64,000 nt of DNA from Mesaphorura yosii (Eukaryota; Arthropoda; Collembola; Poduromorpha; Tullbergiidae): positions 1-64,000 of the forward strand of contig WIXG01000382.1 in assembly GCA_009869945.1 (NCBI GenBank). Reading direction: 5' to 3'. The position numbers and the translations under genes are program-made. Positions 63,457-64,000 of the stretch are shown here, one piece after another; the first letter of the stretch is position 1, and each line of letters opens with the position of its first letter. Below the pieces are notes generated by a model. The model was not told the DNA's origin and did not search any database. It worked only from the letters and a program-made list of their open reading frames with translations.

Positions 63457-64000
63457 CTAGTGCCTCAAATTCCCATCAACTAGTCTGGAGAAATACTTCT
63501 TCATTTCTGTGAATGAAGGCCGCATCAAAGGTTCTGCGCTCCAACACTCGTTTAGTTTCCCAAATCTGCAATATTGTGCACATATTCTTGAACTCGAAAA
63601 GTTGAATTCAACTCATTCTTTTTCTGCAGTTGGTTCAAAGTTATTTCAGATTACGGCCACGCCCTTACATTTCAGGTGTAGTGCGGTGCCTTTCCACAAT
63701 TCGTAAACCACGTCGAAGTAGATCCGCAAAATGAGCCGGATTACTAAACTCGACCTCGGCGTAGGGCAGCTGTCCGAGAGAAAAGATCTCCCAGACTAGA
63801 ATCCCGTAGGACCATACGTCTGATTGTGTCGAGAATGTACCCGTAAAGCATTCGGGTGCCATCCACCGCGCAGGCAACTTCAATTCCGTTGACTGCTGTT
63901 CATAAGTCAGATGTCCGTACAACTGGCGGGAAAGACCAAAGTCCGAAATCTTGGCCAAACGAGACACTGTGAGAAGAATGTTGCGCGCAGCGAGATCACG
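63457..64000 (-). CDS. Tyrosine kinase catalytic domain, C-terminal part (runs off window)
   Basis: Exon 64000-63669 begins inside the catalytic loop (RDLAARN) and contains DFG (KISDFGLSRQLYG), an activation-loop region, ARWMAPECF, SDVWSYGILVWEIFSLGQLPY. A GTAAGG donor in phase 2 joins exon 63565-63457, which reads FGKLNECWSAEPLMRPSFTEM and ends shortly after. RDLAARN and PxRWMAPE identify a tyrosine kinase, most like receptor-type (PDGFR/VEGFR or related) enzymes. The N-terminal lobe, membrane span and ectodomain lie beyond 64000. The C-terminal tail is very short. Confidence 0.85.

Overview
The window is eukaryotic and reads as a compact arthropod genome, most probably a springtail (Collembola). 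Coding exons are split by short GT-AG introns (about 40-250 bp), genes lie close together on both strands, and the gene set includes ionotropic and gustatory chemoreceptors, a cys-loop receptor, NPC2-like (ML) and takeout/JHBP-like secreted proteins, DOMON monooxygenase, GMC oxidoreductase and an isopenicillin-N-synthase-like oxygenase. IPNS-type genes are known from springtails. The taxonomic call is inference. All exon joins below were read by eye from splice signals, phase and family alignment. Several of the longest reading frames begin at non-ATG codons, so starts were moved to the first sensible ATG.

Layout. 1-9 kb: the 3' end of a hAT transposon with its terminal inverted repeat, a tiny secreted peptide gene, an intronless divergent ionotropic receptor, then transposon debris (Merlin-like and possibly piggyBac-like). 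9-16 kb: an 8-exon nicotinic-type receptor subunit, a decayed BEL/Pao retroelement, DHCR24, and a cysteine-rich EB/EGF-like secreted protein. 16-28 kb: acid lipase, a knottin-like peptide, a SET/MYND protein, a PDZ protein, a small secreted peptide, and a large adhesion GPCR with kelch, mucin-like, HormR and GAIN regions. 28-39 kb is a zone of damaged accessory genes: a saposin/JHBP-like remnant, a gustatory receptor with one in-frame TAG whose intron holds a truncated, frameshifted DOMON/DBH-like gene on the other strand, a broken secreted gene, a DUF5648-like gene with an in-frame TAG, and a fragment of an IPNS-like gene. An apparently intact GMC oxidoreductase and ML protein sit among them. 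39-54 kb is a conserved housekeeping block: a compact CBP/p300 acetyltransferase, mitochondrial acyl carrier protein, DHX34, NOC4L and ALKBH4. 54-64 kb: a secreted tandem-C2 protein, a SAP/J-domain/zinc protein, two tandem paralogues of an unrecognised coiled-coil plus membrane-helix family, the full IPNS-like gene, a truncated BEL/Pao pol, and the C-terminal half of a tyrosine kinase running off the end.

No operon logic applies. The functional links visible are DHX34 and NOC4L as a tight convergent pair, the tandem coiled-coil/membrane duplication, and a cluster of secreted or chemosensory genes turning over by duplication, nesting and decay. The most unusual items are the kelch-adhesion GPCR, the nested chemoreceptor/monooxygenase arrangement, the repeated in-frame stop codons in otherwise well-kept frames, and the new tandem two-gene family at 57.7-59.5 kb.
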